Shown here piece after piece: positions 52,454 to 61,397 of a DNA stretch of 64,000 nt. Within the stretch, counting starts at the first letter, position 1. Every line of letters starts with the position of its first letter. Source of the DNA: Sphingomonas sp. BK580 (GTDB lineage: Bacteria; Pseudomonadota; Alphaproteobacteria; Sphingomonadales; Sphingomonadaceae); assembly GCF_014194975.1 (NCBI RefSeq), contig NZ_JACIAY010000016.1, positions 55,484-119,483 on the forward strand, written 5' to 3'. The translations under genes and the position numbers were made by a program. The notes under the pieces were generated by a model. That model did not search any database. It was not told where the DNA came from and worked only from the letters and a program-made list of their open reading frames with translations.

Positions 52454-53416
52454 TCACCCGATGGCCTCGCCAACGTCCGCGGAGGAAGCGCGAGGCCCCA
52501 CTTTGCGGGTACGCGCGAGGACGACGCCACCGAGCGCCAGGGCGAAGCCGGCAAACTGGACCGGCACCAGTCGTTCGCCGAAGAGGAGCCATGCCTCGAG
52601 CGCGGCCAGTGGCGGTACAAGCAGCAAGAGTGCGCTGACGCGCGTCGCGCCCTGGTGCCGGGTCATCCAGACCACCAGTGAGAGCGCGCCGACCGAGAGG
52701 CCGAGTACCGAACAGCCGAGACCCAGCCACGACTCCGGCGCGCTATCCCAACGATAGTTCCCTTCCGCGACCGTCGCAGCCAAGTCCACGAACGCTCCCC
52801 CGGCATTCTGAAGGGCGCCCGACATCCGCATCGGATCCTGGCCGATCGATCCGCGCTGAATCATCGTCCCTGCTGCCATTGCCAAGATCGACGCCATCGC
52901 GCCGGCGGCGACGAACGGCGCCACCGCCGCTGCCCCGATGCGGGTCAGCAGGGGCGCCAGAACCAGGGAAACGCCGCCCAGGCCGATGCCCAGCTCGATC
53001 CATGCACGCGCTGCGAATCGTTCGCCAAGCAGCCCGAAAGAGGCAATTGCAACCACCAGCGGCTGGAGCGCACCGAGAAGCGCCATGATGCCGGCGGGCA
53101 TGCCTCGCCCAATCGCCCACCAGCTGGTGCAAAGATAGACGCCGTTGAGCAGCATGCCCGCCGGCAGGTGCGAGGCGAGCGCTCGTCGGCCAGGAATTGG
53201 TTCGCCCGCGAGCGCGGCTGCGCCGCCCAGAAGCCCGGCCGCCATGACCATTCGGGCCGCCAGGATCAGTTCCGGTGCGGCGTGCGGCACGGTCGCGCGT
53301 GCGACGACGAAGCCCGACGACCATATCAGCACGAACAGGAACGGAGCGGCAGCCGCCATCCGCGACACTGGACGAGGCGAGGCCGCGCTTCCGTGGTCGC
53401 GGCTGTTCTCAACCAC
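52454..53416 (-). CDS. DMT/EamA-family transporter
   Basis: 320 residues with ten predicted membrane segments in two EamA halves (FLFVLIWSSGFVVARATVPH at the start; GCSVLGLSVGALSLVVWMTR and LLLLVPPLAALEAWLLFGER in the second). Drug/metabolite exporters of this kind move amino acids or small metabolites. Its start overlaps the preceding esterase by 8 bp, so they are coupled and the transporter may move its substrate or product (inference). Confidence 0.87.
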   Translation of the reverse strand: MVENSRDHGSAASPRPVSRMAAAAPFLFVLIWSSGFVVARATVPHAAPELILAARMVMAAGLLGGAAALAGEPIPGRRALASHLPAGMLLNGVYLCTSWWAIGRGMPAGIMALLGALQPLVVAIASFGLLGERFAARAWIELGIGLGGVSLVLAPLLTRIGAAAVAPFVAAGAMASILAMAAGTMIQRGSIGQDPMRMSGALQNAGGAFVDLAATVAEGNYRWDSAPESWLGLGCSVLGLSVGALSLVVWMTRHQGATRVSALLLLVPPLAALEAWLLFGERLVPVQFAGFALALGGVVLARTRKVGPRASSADVGEAIG

Positions 53417-54482
53417 GCGGCCTTACCCCGCTCGGCGCTGAGCCGACATTGGTGGTCCTGTCGTCAGACCGCGGAGCCGTGGAAGGCTCCTTCAGTTTGC
53501 CCCATCGCATCCGGGCAAAGCTCGTGACGGTCTCGCGCAACTCGTCATCCTCGGGCGTTCCACCCCCGAACCCACCGTGGGGCATCGCCTCAAAGACGTG
53601 CAGCTCGGCATCTACCCCTGCTTGCCTCAGGGCGCGGTGCATGCGGACGGTGTTGGAGAGAAAGAGATCGCGCGTGCCGCTCTGCAGGAAGGTCGCCGGG
53701 AAGCCGGTCAGGTCGCCGAACAGAGGAGACAAATATGGGTGCCGGACATCCGCTCCGTTTGCGTACAGCAGATTGTTGGCCATGAGCGAACTGGGCAGCA
53801 CCACATCCAGCTGCCGGTTAGCCTCGAAACTGTCGCCGGACTCGGTCAGATCGACCTGAGGAGACAGCAGGATCAGCGCCGCCGGCATCGGGAGGCCTTC
53901 GTCGCGCGCTTTCAGAAGCGTCGCGACCGCAAGGTTGCCGCCTGCCGATCTGCCCCCGATGATGATGTCGGTCGGCGCATGGCGGTCCAAGACGTAGCGG
54001 TACCCTACCATGCAATCGTCCAGAGCGGCGGGGAAGGGGTGTTCGGGCGGCGTCCGATAGTCCACGCCGTAGCAGCGGACGCCGTGCTGATCGGACTGCA
54101 TCTGCGCTCCGGCACGACATGCGTCTCCTCCGCCGAACACCAGCGCGCCGCCATGAAGGTCTATGTAGGCGCGGGTCCCGCTAGGCGGGGTTGGTGGTGT
54201 CGCGATGTGAAGAACAGCCCCGTCCGTCTCGACGGTCTCGACGCTGGCCCGTACGCTCCCGGCCAGCCCCCTTACCGCGGCCGCATAGCGCGCATTCGCC
54301 ACAGCCTTGATCGCTGCCCAGCCATCGTGATCGTCCGGCGCGGGCATCTCATGCAAAGCGTTGAGCGGTACGCCGTCATCGCCGACCATCCGCGCAAGCG
54401 CGGCGCGCGCTTCTACGCTGATCGACGCAGGGAAGGGGACGATCCGCCGCTCCAGCGCCACGCCATCAATCGGATCAGCCAT
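53409..54482 (-). CDS. Alpha/beta hydrolase, HSL family (paralogue of 49435)
   Basis: 357 residues: YIDLHGGALVFGGGD (oxyanion, about 113), YRTPPEHPFPAALDDC near 146, GGRSAGGNLAVAT (nucleophile Ser, about 174) and QSGTRDLFLSNTVRMHRALR near 275, late His in AMPHGGFGGG. Close to the hydrolase at 49435. Part of a minus-strand series with a GST and a dienelactone hydrolase upstream and a DMT transporter downstream. Confidence 0.87.
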   Translation of the reverse strand: MADPIDGVALERRIVPFPASISVEARAALARMVGDDGVPLNALHEMPAPDDHDGWAAIKAVANARYAAAVRGLAGSVRASVETVETDGAVLHIATPPTPPSGTRAYIDLHGGALVFGGGDACRAGAQMQSDQHGVRCYGVDYRTPPEHPFPAALDDCMVGYRYVLDRHAPTDIIIGGRSAGGNLAVATLLKARDEGLPMPAALILLSPQVDLTESGDSFEANRQLDVVLPSSLMANNLLYANGADVRHPYLSPLFGDLTGFPATFLQSGTRDLFLSNTVRMHRALRQAGVDAELHVFEAMPHGGFGGGTPEDDELRETVTSFARMRWGKLKEPSTAPRSDDRTTNVGSAPSGVRPRG

Positions 54483-54530
54483 CCAGTCTCCGCCCGCTGC
54501 TCTTCACCGCCGCCTACCGGTAGGGCAGAT

Positions 54531-55160
54531 TCACCGCACATAGTCGATCGCGTAAGCGCGCTCGGTCGCCGGCCGATCCCGGATCGCCTCGAACCATCGC
54601 CGCAGCTCAGGAAAGTCGTCGAGCGACTGCCCCGCCCACTCATGCAGCACGATCCAGGGATAGCAGGCGATGTCGGCAACGGAATAGTCGCCGCCGGCTA
54701 TGAACGGACGGTCCGCCAGATGACGATCGAGGACGCGGAACAGCCGGGCGATTTCGGCGGTGTACCGGTCCACCGCATAGGGCACCGGCTCCGGTGCGAA
54801 GCGCCGGAAGTGAAGTGCTTGACCCATCATCGGGCCGAGCCCCGCCATTTGCCAGAATAGCCACTGGGTCGCCTCGAGGCGGCTGCGTTCCTCGGCGGGT
54901 AGCAACGCTCCCGCCTTCTGCGCCAGATAGAGCAGGATCGCGCCGGACTCGAACAGCGCCACCGCCTCGCCCCCGTCGGCAGGATCGTCGTCGACGATGG
55001 CCGGGATGCGGTTGTTGGGAGCGATGCTGAGGAAGGCGGGGTCGAACTGCTGCCCCTTGCCAATGTCGATCGGGTGGATGCGGTAGTCCAGCCCAAGCTC
55101 CTCCAGCGCCATCGTCACCTTGTGGCCGTTGGGCGTCTTCCAGCTGTGGAGCTCGATCAT
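54531..55160 (-). CDS. Glutathione S-transferase, YfcG/YghU-like (Nu-class)
   Basis: 209 residues: thioredoxin-like N-domain with SWKTPNGHKVTMALEELGL (the TPNG-x-K motif of disulfide-bond reductases YfcG and YghU), cis-Pro in PNNRIPAIVDDD, Glu/Ser binding GEAVALFESGAILLYLAQ, then the helical C-domain from about 85. Known YfcG/YghU reduce disulfides with glutathione. Start ATGA overlaps the stop of the dienelactone hydrolase gene. Confidence 0.9.
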   Translation of the reverse strand: MIELHSWKTPNGHKVTMALEELGLDYRIHPIDIGKGQQFDPAFLSIAPNNRIPAIVDDDPADGGEAVALFESGAILLYLAQKAGALLPAEERSRLEATQWLFWQMAGLGPMMGQALHFRRFAPEPVPYAVDRYTAEIARLFRVLDRHLADRPFIAGGDYSVADIACYPWIVLHEWAGQSLDDFPELRRWFEAIRDRPATERAYAIDYVR

Positions 55161-55852
55161 CGAGCGGCACTCGCTGCATCGAAGAAGGCCAGCGTCCGCT
55201 CGAAGGCGAGGCGAGCACTCGCCGCGTCGTAATCGTCGCGCCGGTCGGAGTTGAAGCCGTGCCCCGCCGGGTAGAGCTGAACTTCGACGTCGGGCCGGGC
55301 ATCCCGGAACGCTTCCACTGCGTCCATCGGTATCTCGACGTCCTCACGACCGAAATGGACCAGCACCGGGCAGAGCGGGCGCTCGTGGGCGCGGCTCGGG
55401 ATCATCGAGCCGTAATAGCAAGCCGCGGCCGTGAGGCGCGTTGACCGGCACGCCATGACGTAGCTCGCGGACCCGCCGTAGCAGTAGCCGGTCATGAACA
55501 CCGGGCCGGCCGCCGCCAGCTGCTCGATGCAGAGGTCGGCGTCGGTGAGGGTCTGCTCGAGTGGATGGGCACGCACCAGGCGTATCGCTTCCGCGACCTC
55601 CTCGGGCGCGTAGCCAAGGTCGAGCCCCGGTGCCTCCCGGTCGAAGATGGCGGGGGCGAGCACGTCATATCCCTCCCGCGCGAAGCGGTCGCATTGCTCG
55701 CGAATATGGGTCGTCAAGCCGAAGATCTCCTGGATCAGGACGAGACCGCCCCGGCGCGGCGCTTGCGCCTCGACATGGTAGGCGGCGATCGGGGCGCCAT
55801 CGGTTGCGGTCAGGTCGACCAGGCGGCCGAGCAGTGCAGTCTCGCCGCTCAT
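55157..55852 (-). CDS. Dienelactone hydrolase family protein
   Basis: 231 residues. LVLIQEIFGLTTHIREQCDR near 36, nucleophile elbow GYCYGGSASYV (Cys, about 120), HFGREDVEIPMDAVEAF with the Asp near 170 and YPAGHGFNSDRRDDYD with the His near 200. This is the classical DLH subgroup (clcD/tcbE), distinct from the pair at 33046 and 42098. It heads the coupled series DLH-GST-esterase-DMT. Confidence 0.88.
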   Translation of the reverse strand: MSGETALLGRLVDLTATDGAPIAAYHVEAQAPRRGGLVLIQEIFGLTTHIREQCDRFAREGYDVLAPAIFDREAPGLDLGYAPEEVAEAIRLVRAHPLEQTLTDADLCIEQLAAAGPVFMTGYCYGGSASYVMACRSTRLTAAACYYGSMIPSRAHERPLCPVLVHFGREDVEIPMDAVEAFRDARPDVEVQLYPAGHGFNSDRRDDYDAASARLAFERTLAFFDAASAAR

Positions 55853-56335
55853 GATGCGCGCTCCTGCGTGACGGCGATGGCGAGCGCTCCCGTCGCCGTA
55901 GCGGGCGGCGAGATGGAGGCGAGACGGGCGGGTTGTCGCATAGCGGGGTCCTCTGGTGGAGGGCATCAGCTACGCGCGACGAGTTGGCGCCTGAAGTCAG
56001 GCACAGTCGATCACAGCGATCATCGTCGTGGATGGGTCAGGGGCTACCAGCGGAGCTTGCCTGCCTGGAGCGCGGCGGCTATCGGGGTCACGTCGAAAAA
56101 GGTGGACCGGACGTGGTGAGCCCCGGTCAGCTGCCCATCAAAGGGTAGCCAAGTTCCAGCCCCCTGCGGGCCGTGGACCACGACAGAAGCGGACGTGCGC
56201 CGTTTCTTGTCGGAGAGCCTGAATGATCGACGCTTTGTTCATCTGGGTAGCCGCCTGCGAGGCGGCAAAGGCCGATAGGCACCGGAGCACGTCCTTCTCG
56301 CCGCGTCCGCGGCATCGAGCAAAGGATGGCTCACC
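55853..56335. other. Intergenic stretch before the monooxygenase, no supported gene
   Basis: Both strands carry open frames of 60-75 codons but none has a family signature. A minus-strand frame at about 56140-56242 starts MNKASIIQALRQETAHVRF and could be the front of a degraded regulator; support is too weak to call it. No 63-bp repeat is present. Confidence 0.4.
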
Positions 56336-57973
56336 ATGCAAACCAACCCCTCTCACCACACCCAGGTCCTGATCGTCGGCGGCAGCCTCGTCGGCCTGTC
56401 AGCCGCGCTGTTCCTCGCGTCGCGCGGGGTCGATACTATCGTCGTAGAAAAGCACCGCGGCAGCTCGTCGCACCCGCGCGCGGTCGGCTTCACCGAGCTG
56501 ACGCTTGAGCATTTCCGTGCGGTGGGCATCGAGGATCGTGTTCCGCAGGCTCCTGCCGCCTTTCGCTTGCGGCGCATCAAGGTCGAAAGCCTCGCGGGCA
56601 CATGGGCCGAGGAAACGCCGTGGACGCCGGGACAGGCCGAAACTGACAAGGGCATCGCCTCGCCGTGCACGGGCGCCGCGATCGCGCAGGACCTGCTGGA
56701 GCCGATCCTCAGGACGGCGGCGACCGAGCGAGGCGCGGACCTGCGGCAAGGCGTCGAGATGCTGAACTTCGTGCAATCTCCCGAAGGGGTCACCGCCCGG
56801 GTGCGCCACCGGGACACTGGCGAGGAGGTCGAGATCACCGCCGACTACCTGATCGCGGCCGACGGTGCCGACAGCCCCGTTCGCGAAAAGCTCGGGATTG
56901 CGAGGAGCGGTGTCGGGCACCTGCGCACGATCCGCAGCGCGCTGTTCCGCTGCGACGAAGCCGAACAGTTTCTTGCCACCGGCGTGACCCAGTTCGAGAT
57001 CGAGCAACCCGGCGTTCAGGCGTTCCTGACCCACTATCCCGACGGTCGTTGGGTGCTGATGTTCAGCGATGACGCCGAGCGCACCGAAGGCGAGTTGCGC
57101 GACGCGATCCGTCGCGCGCTCGGCCGCGACATGGCACTTGAGGTCATCACGACGGGCCGATGGGAGATGGCGGGCCGCATTGCCGACCGGTACAGCGTAG
57201 GTCGCGTGTTCCTGGCGGGCGACGCCGCCCACCAGCTGCCGCCGACGCGGGGCGGCTTCGGGGCGAACACCGGGATCGACGACGCCTACAATCTCGCCTG
57301 GAAGCTGCAGATGGTGCTGTCGGGAGAGGCCTCGCCAGCGCTGCTGGATACGTACAGCGCGGAACGGCAGCCGATCGGCTGGTTGCGCCACCAGCAGACC
57401 TTTGCCCGTCCGGATTACCGCCGCTGGGCAGGGGACGCGATGGCAGGCGAGCCGCTCTACAGCGCGGAGGCAATGGAATTGGGTCAGCGGGTAAGCTCGG
57501 CCGCGATCATTGCATCCGACCAAGGCCTGCCGCCGGCAGCAAGCCCGGGCGAATGGGCGGGCCAGCCAGGCACGCGCGTGCCGCATGCCTGGATCGAGTG
57601 GAAGGGCGCTCGATACTCGACCATCGACCTGTTCACCGAACGGCTCACGCTCATCAGTGCCGAGCCGCGCTGGATCGAGGCAGCACGGCAAGCGTGCTAT
57701 GAGACGATCTTGCCTCTGAAGACGGTACACGTCGGTGTGGAGGCTCATTTTCCGGCCGATGGCAACTTCGCGGCCACGTTCGGTGTCGGTGCTCAAGGCG
57801 CTTGCCTCGTGCGGCCGGATGCCATCGTCGCCTGGCGTTCGCATGGCCTCGACGCCGATCCAACGGAGACGTTGGGGCGCATCTTGGATCATATTACCCG
57901 TCGAATTGGCTCGGCTGAGGTCGCCGATGCTGGTGTCGGCTATCACGGCTATAGCCGCCGCATTGCCGGATGA
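56336..57973 (+). CDS. FAD-dependent aromatic hydroxylase (TetX/RdmE/PheA-type monooxygenase)
   Basis: 545 residues: FAD-binding GxGxxG in VLIVGGSLVGLSAALFLASR (residues 11-30), the DG motif DYLIAADGADSPVREKLG near 174, and the GD motif RVFLAGDAAHQLPPTRGGF near 287, then a C-terminal thioredoxin-like tail (about 410-545). This is the class A flavin monooxygenase family acting on phenols, anthracyclines or tetracyclines. Substrate is unknown; aromatic-compound attack fits the DLH and GST genes nearby. No adjacent regulator. Confidence 0.9.
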   Translation: MQTNPSHHTQVLIVGGSLVGLSAALFLASRGVDTIVVEKHRGSSSHPRAVGFTELTLEHFRAVGIEDRVPQAPAAFRLRRIKVESLAGTWAEETPWTPGQAETDKGIASPCTGAAIAQDLLEPILRTAATERGADLRQGVEMLNFVQSPEGVTARVRHRDTGEEVEITADYLIAADGADSPVREKLGIARSGVGHLRTIRSALFRCDEAEQFLATGVTQFEIEQPGVQAFLTHYPDGRWVLMFSDDAERTEGELRDAIRRALGRDMALEVITTGRWEMAGRIADRYSVGRVFLAGDAAHQLPPTRGGFGANTGIDDAYNLAWKLQMVLSGEASPALLDTYSAERQPIGWLRHQQTFARPDYRRWAGDAMAGEPLYSAEAMELGQRVSSAAIIASDQGLPPAASPGEWAGQPGTRVPHAWIEWKGARYSTIDLFTERLTLISAEPRWIEAARQACYETILPLKTVHVGVEAHFPADGNFAATFGVGAQGACLVRPDAIVAWRSHGLDADPTETLGRILDHITRRIGSAEVADAGVGYHGYSRRIAG

Positions 57974-58052
57974 ATCGTGACGCCTAATGGAGATCAACGC
58001 TTCTCAGTCTGCGTAAGCTCAGTTGCGTTGACCAATCTCGACCAACCCGCTG

Positions 58053-58080
58053 AGCCGCCCTCCGGGGCGGCTTCTTCTTC
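58053..58080 (+). terminator. Rho-independent terminator-like hairpin after the monooxygenase
   Basis: AGCCGCC (58053-58059) pairs with GGCGGCT (58066-58072) around CTCCGG, followed by TCTTCTTC. It is 80 bp after the monooxygenase stop. The T-run is broken by C residues. Confidence 0.6.
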
Positions 58081-58231
58081 GAAGAAGCGCCTGGCCGAAG
58101 CGCTCGTGTTATCCCCGAGCGTTGCCGCTCGCCGTCCAAGAGGTTCATTGAACGGTCGCGCTGGCTGTGCCTCATGAAGGCTTGGTTGCCTGATCCCGAC
58201 GGGCAGACTCGCTTCGGTTTGTACGGTTCAG

Positions 58232-58963
58232 CTACTCAACCAGGCCCCCAAGATCGATGATGTCGAACGCCACATTGGCGATCTCGCCCTTAGCGATCTG
58301 CATGAGCGGCATCGGTCGGGTCTCGGTCTCGAGCCGGCGCATGTTCCGGTCGGCGATCTCGACCAGGAATCGATCGACGCCGACCAGCGCGATCATCACC
58401 ACCGTCTGGTCCTCGTCGAGCGTTAGCTGTTGGACGACGCCCTCATAGGCCGCGAACAGTCCGTCGTTGCCGGTCTTGGTCAGGACGAAGGCGGTAACGA
58501 CCTTGTTGGGGTCGGCCGCGCCCTCGGCGATCGCGCGGACCCAGCCCTGAATTTCGGGTCGCACAACGTTGGCGAGCGCGTTGGACCGTGCGACACGCTC
58601 GAAGAACCAGCCCGTCAGGCAGCCGAGCAGGATAAAGAACAGGAGCGCCAGCGCGATGCCCGAGCTGGAGCGGGCGAGCGCCTGATCATGGAGCAGGATA
58701 GCCTTGTAGACGTCCGGGTCCGCCGAGACGTGAAAGCATGGTTCGATGCTGCAATATGCATCCTGCAGGGCGAAAAGGCCGGCGCCGAGCGTATGGGCGA
58801 ACAGCGCCCCTAACAGGACAACAAACAGCGTGTAGGTGGAGTTGGGCTTGTCAGGGACGGGACTGAGATAGTCGGTGCGTGCGCCGTTCCGAAGCCCGAG
58901 CCAGGCGCAGAAGCCTGGGAATAGTAGCAGAAGCGCGCCGAGGAGCGAGAAGCCCCAAGTCAC
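58232..58963 (-). CDS. Integral membrane protein, possibly DUF6338
   Basis: 243 residues from a GTG. Three membrane segments are visible: WGFSLLGALLLLFPGFCAWL at the N-terminus, FVVLLGALFAHTLGAGLFAL near 47 and GIALALLFFILLGCLTGWFF near 98; a soluble domain of about 120 residues follows. The layout resembles DUF6338 proteins, which occur in phage-defence-like neighbourhoods, but I am not sure of the family. It starts 6 bp after a small upstream ORF. Confidence 0.55.
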   Translation of the reverse strand: MTWGFSLLGALLLLFPGFCAWLGLRNGARTDYLSPVPDKPNSTYTLFVVLLGALFAHTLGAGLFALQDAYCSIEPCFHVSADPDVYKAILLHDQALARSSSGIALALLFFILLGCLTGWFFERVARSNALANVVRPEIQGWVRAIAEGAADPNKVVTAFVLTKTGNDGLFAAYEGVVQQLTLDEDQTVVMIALVGVDRFLVEIADRNMRRLETETRPMPLMQIAKGEIANVAFDIIDLGGLVE

Positions 58964-58969
58964 CCGGGC

Positions 58970-59146
58970 CTAACCCCGGCGGGTGGTCTGGGTCGTGGAG
59001 GTTGCTGCCGGCCGCTCGCGGATGCGGCCATTCGCCTGCGACCGGGTCGTGCTCTCGCTCGCCGCCTCGCGTACGGCTTGCCAGCTCCCGAAACGGTCAT
59101 GCGCGGTGAGCGCTCGCCTGATGGACTGGTCCGAGTTGACGCGCAT
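58970..59146 (-). CDS. Small ORF upstream of the membrane protein
   Basis: 58 residues starting MRVNSDQSIRRALTAHDRFG, Arg/Thr/Ser-rich in its second half (SESTTRSQANGRIRERP). A strong GAGGAAG lies 7 bp before the ATG, and the stop is 6 bp before the start of the membrane gene, so the two are probably one operon. No family recognised; too short for ordinary gene calling. Confidence 0.5.
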   Translation of the reverse strand: MRVNSDQSIRRALTAHDRFGSWQAVREAASESTTRSQANGRIRERPAATSTTQTTRRG

Positions 59147-59602
59147 CTGTTCTTCCTCTCACTCTATATAACGCGCGAGCGGCGAATGAGAAGCCTGGCA
59201 TTGGGTTTTCAGCCGCGCGTGGCGCCGACTGGACCTGCAGCGCGGAGGCAAGCCGGCCCAAGCTATCTGGTGTTACGGCCGCTTATCTGAAGCGGCATCC
59301 CCGCAATGAACGAACGTCTGTTTACGGGTAAGCCAAAAGGGGTCTCGAGCGACCGGAACTGGGTCCCCGGCTCGAAAGGGCAGGGGGCGGCCAGCGCCCA
59401 AACTTGGACGCTGCGGCGGGCCATCGCTTTCCCCTAAAGCGGCCATTCGTTTCAGCCCGACCAGTCCCGTTTCCCCATCCTCGAAGGCCAATTTCGAGAA
59501 AGAGCAATCGGGAACAGATTTCGGGAAAGCCGCTGCTCCGGTCGCCTCTTGGAGCGATTAGCAGGGCCATCTTCCCGTTATGGGTTCTCAAACGGGAGGG
59601 GG
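59147..59602. other. Intergenic stretch with a palindromic pair of 63-bp-type repeats
   Basis: No gene is supported. It holds the repeat at 59303 and, on the minus strand at about 59388-59455, an inverted diverged copy (GAATGGCCGCTTTAGGGG, then GTCCAAGTTTGGGCGC). Confidence 0.55.
59303..59365 (+). repeat. 63-bp TGGGTC repeat with inverted neighbour
   Basis: Contains ATGAACGAACGTCTGTTTAC and ends GAGCGACCGGAACTGGGTC; exactly 63 bp. The tail TGGGTCCCCGG, then GGGCAGGGGG and CGCCCAAACTTGGAC, parallels the tail after the copy at 15323. Confidence 0.7.
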
Positions 59603-60511
59603 CTAACCCTTCAACGGCTGCACCTCTCTGATGAGATCGATTAGTAGACGCAGCCCGGTCGGAAGGTGCCGTCGTCCGGAGTAGTAAACGTGGAAGCCGC
59701 TGCCTACGCTCGCCCAATCTTCCAGGACGGGCTGTAAGGCCCCGTTTTCCAGGTGGGGGGTGAGTGCAGCCTGGGTCGCGTAAACGATGCCAGCACCGCA
59801 TAGCCCGAACGCCACAGCAGCGTGACTGCCATCGATCGTCAGGGGACCGGGCGTCGCAACAGCGAGTTCGTCGCCGTCACGCTCGAACTCCCATTGATAG
59901 ACCTGATCGTTTCCCAGGCGGATGCCGACGCATCGATGGTTTTTGAGGTCTCGCGGATCGCTCGGTGTGCCGAACTGGGCGAGATATGTAGGTGCCGCGG
60001 CCGCGATCCAGCGTAAGTCCGGGGACAGCCGCTGCGCAATCATGTCCTCAGGCACTGTGCCGCCATAGCGGATGCCGGCATCGAACCCGCTGCCGACGAC
60101 ATCGATCATGCGATTGGTAACGCTGATATCGATAGCAACGTCCGGGTAGCGATCGACGAAGATCGGCATGACCGGCTTGAGCAGCAGATCGACCGCATCC
60201 TCCAGAACATTGATCCGCACGCGGCCTGCCGGCTTGTCGCGATAACGCTCCAGATTGTCGCTCGCCCCAGCAATGGCCTGCATAGGGGCCTCGATAAGTG
60301 CCCGCAGCTCCTCACCTGCTGCGGTCAGCGTCACGCTGCGGGTGGTCCTGTTCAATAATCGAACGCCGCGGCGTCCCTCCAGAGCGGTGATCGCGTGGCT
60401 CAGCGCCGAGGTGGTGACGCCCATCGAGCCGGCCGCGCCGCGAAAGCTGCCATGCTTCGCGATTGCCAGAAAATAGGTGAAGTCAGCGAGGTCTGCTCGG
60501 CTCGGTTGCAT
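59603..60511 (-). CDS. LysR-family transcriptional regulator
   Basis: 302 residues: LADFTYFLAIAKHGSFRGAA, VTTSALSHAITALEGRRGVR, then an effector half with GRVRINVLEDAVDLLLKPVM and YSGRRHLPTGLRLLIDLI at the end (CrgA-like group). Divergent from the cupin-tautomerase-AKR-SDR series. A palindrome lies 16 bp upstream. Confidence 0.9.
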   Translation of the reverse strand: MQPSRADLADFTYFLAIAKHGSFRGAAGSMGVTTSALSHAITALEGRRGVRLLNRTTRSVTLTAAGEELRALIEAPMQAIAGASDNLERYRDKPAGRVRINVLEDAVDLLLKPVMPIFVDRYPDVAIDISVTNRMIDVVGSGFDAGIRYGGTVPEDMIAQRLSPDLRWIAAAAPTYLAQFGTPSDPRDLKNHRCVGIRLGNDQVYQWEFERDGDELAVATPGPLTIDGSHAAVAFGLCGAGIVYATQAALTPHLENGALQPVLEDWASVGSGFHVYYSGRRHLPTGLRLLIDLIREVQPLKG

Positions 60512-60526
60512 AGCAACCTTCTAGCC

Positions 60527-60541
60527 CATTGTTGAGCAATG
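60527..60541. promoter_or_regulatory. LysR operator candidate
   Basis: CATTG-TTGAG-CAATG is a perfect 5-bp-arm inverted repeat between the LysR gene and the cupin gene. Confidence 0.5.
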
Positions 60542-60652
60542 TTCATCGTCTCGTTGGCGGCCGGGCCGGTAATGCGAGCACCGTCAGCACCCTAGATAAC
60601 GTTCCGAAGCGATCGTCATCGTGGCGGTCAGATAATCGGAAGAGCGGCAACC

Positions 60653-61138
60653 ATGACGAGGATCGGCATGTGCCTCGCCACGCTGCTGCTGCCCGTGGGC
60701 GCACAGGCGCAACAAGGAGCGAGAGGCATGAGCATCGAGCACAAAGCGGACATGAAGACCGTTGACGGTCCCGCCGAGTATTTCACCGGCAAGGCCACCA
60801 TCACCGGGCAGTTCCAGCGCGAGGAGCCGTCACGGGTTTCCGGCGCCATCGTCCACTTCGAGCCAGGTGCGCGTACGGCGTGGCACACTCACCCTGCCGG
60901 TCAGACGCTGATCGTGACCGAGGGTTTAGGCTGGACGCAGATCGCGGGAGGACCGAAGCTGGAGTTTCACGCCGGCGACATCCTGTGGTGCCCCGCCAAC
61001 CACAAGCACTGGCACGGCGCGACCCAGCATGAAGCCATGACCCACGTCGCCATTCAGGAATCGGTTAACGGTACGCCCGTGACCTGGATGGAGAAGGTGA
61101 CGGACGAGGAATATCTCGCGCCGCTCGGCACTGAGTGA
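60653..61138 (+). CDS. Secreted cupin-domain protein
   Basis: 161 residues with a signal peptide (MCLATLLLPVGAQAQ). Cupin motif 1: GARTAWHTHPAGQTLIVTEG (about 83, two His for the metal), motif 2: GDILWCPANHKHWHGA (about 112). This is the single-domain cupin group often found beside carboxymuconolactone decarboxylase or tautomerase genes. First gene of a plus-strand series; the next starts 4 bp later. Confidence 0.87.
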   Translation: MTRIGMCLATLLLPVGAQAQQGARGMSIEHKADMKTVDGPAEYFTGKATITGQFQREEPSRVSGAIVHFEPGARTAWHTHPAGQTLIVTEGLGWTQIAGGPKLEFHAGDILWCPANHKHWHGATQHEAMTHVAIQESVNGTPVTWMEKVTDEEYLAPLGTE

Positions 61139-61142
61139 GGTC

Positions 61143-61397
61143 ATGCCGCACGTCACTGTGAAGCTCTGGCCCGGCAAGACCGAAGACCAGAAGCAGCGTC
61201 TCACCGAAACCATCACGAGCGGCGTCATGGAGACGCTCGGATATGGCGAGGACGCGGTGTCGGTCGGATTCGAGGAGGTCGCTCCCGCTGATTGGACGGC
61301 CAAGGTGTACGAGCCCGACATCGCCGCGAAGTGGAACACTCTGACCAAGCAGCCCGGTTACGGCGAGGGGCCGGCAGAGCGGAGGAAAGAACAATGA
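61143..61397 (+). CDS. 4-oxalocrotonate tautomerase family protein
   Basis: 84 residues beginning Met-Pro (MPHVTVKLWPGKTEDQKQRL), so Pro1 would be the catalytic base after Met removal. Arg residues for substrate binding are present. Tautomerases of this size act in aromatic ring-fission pathways. Its stop overlaps the start of the aldo-keto reductase fragment (ATGA). Confidence 0.85.
   Translation: MPHVTVKLWPGKTEDQKQRLTETITSGVMETLGYGEDAVSVGFEEVAPADWTAKVYEPDIAAKWNTLTKQPGYGEGPAERRKEQ

Noticed and set aside
53577..54860. 427-codon ORF on the plus strand over the esterase and GST genes
   Set aside because: Antisense to two genes with full motif sets; no family match.
56399..57997. 532-codon ORF on the minus strand over the monooxygenase gene
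   Set aside because: Shadow of the flavin monooxygenase; no domain and high Arg/Gly content.
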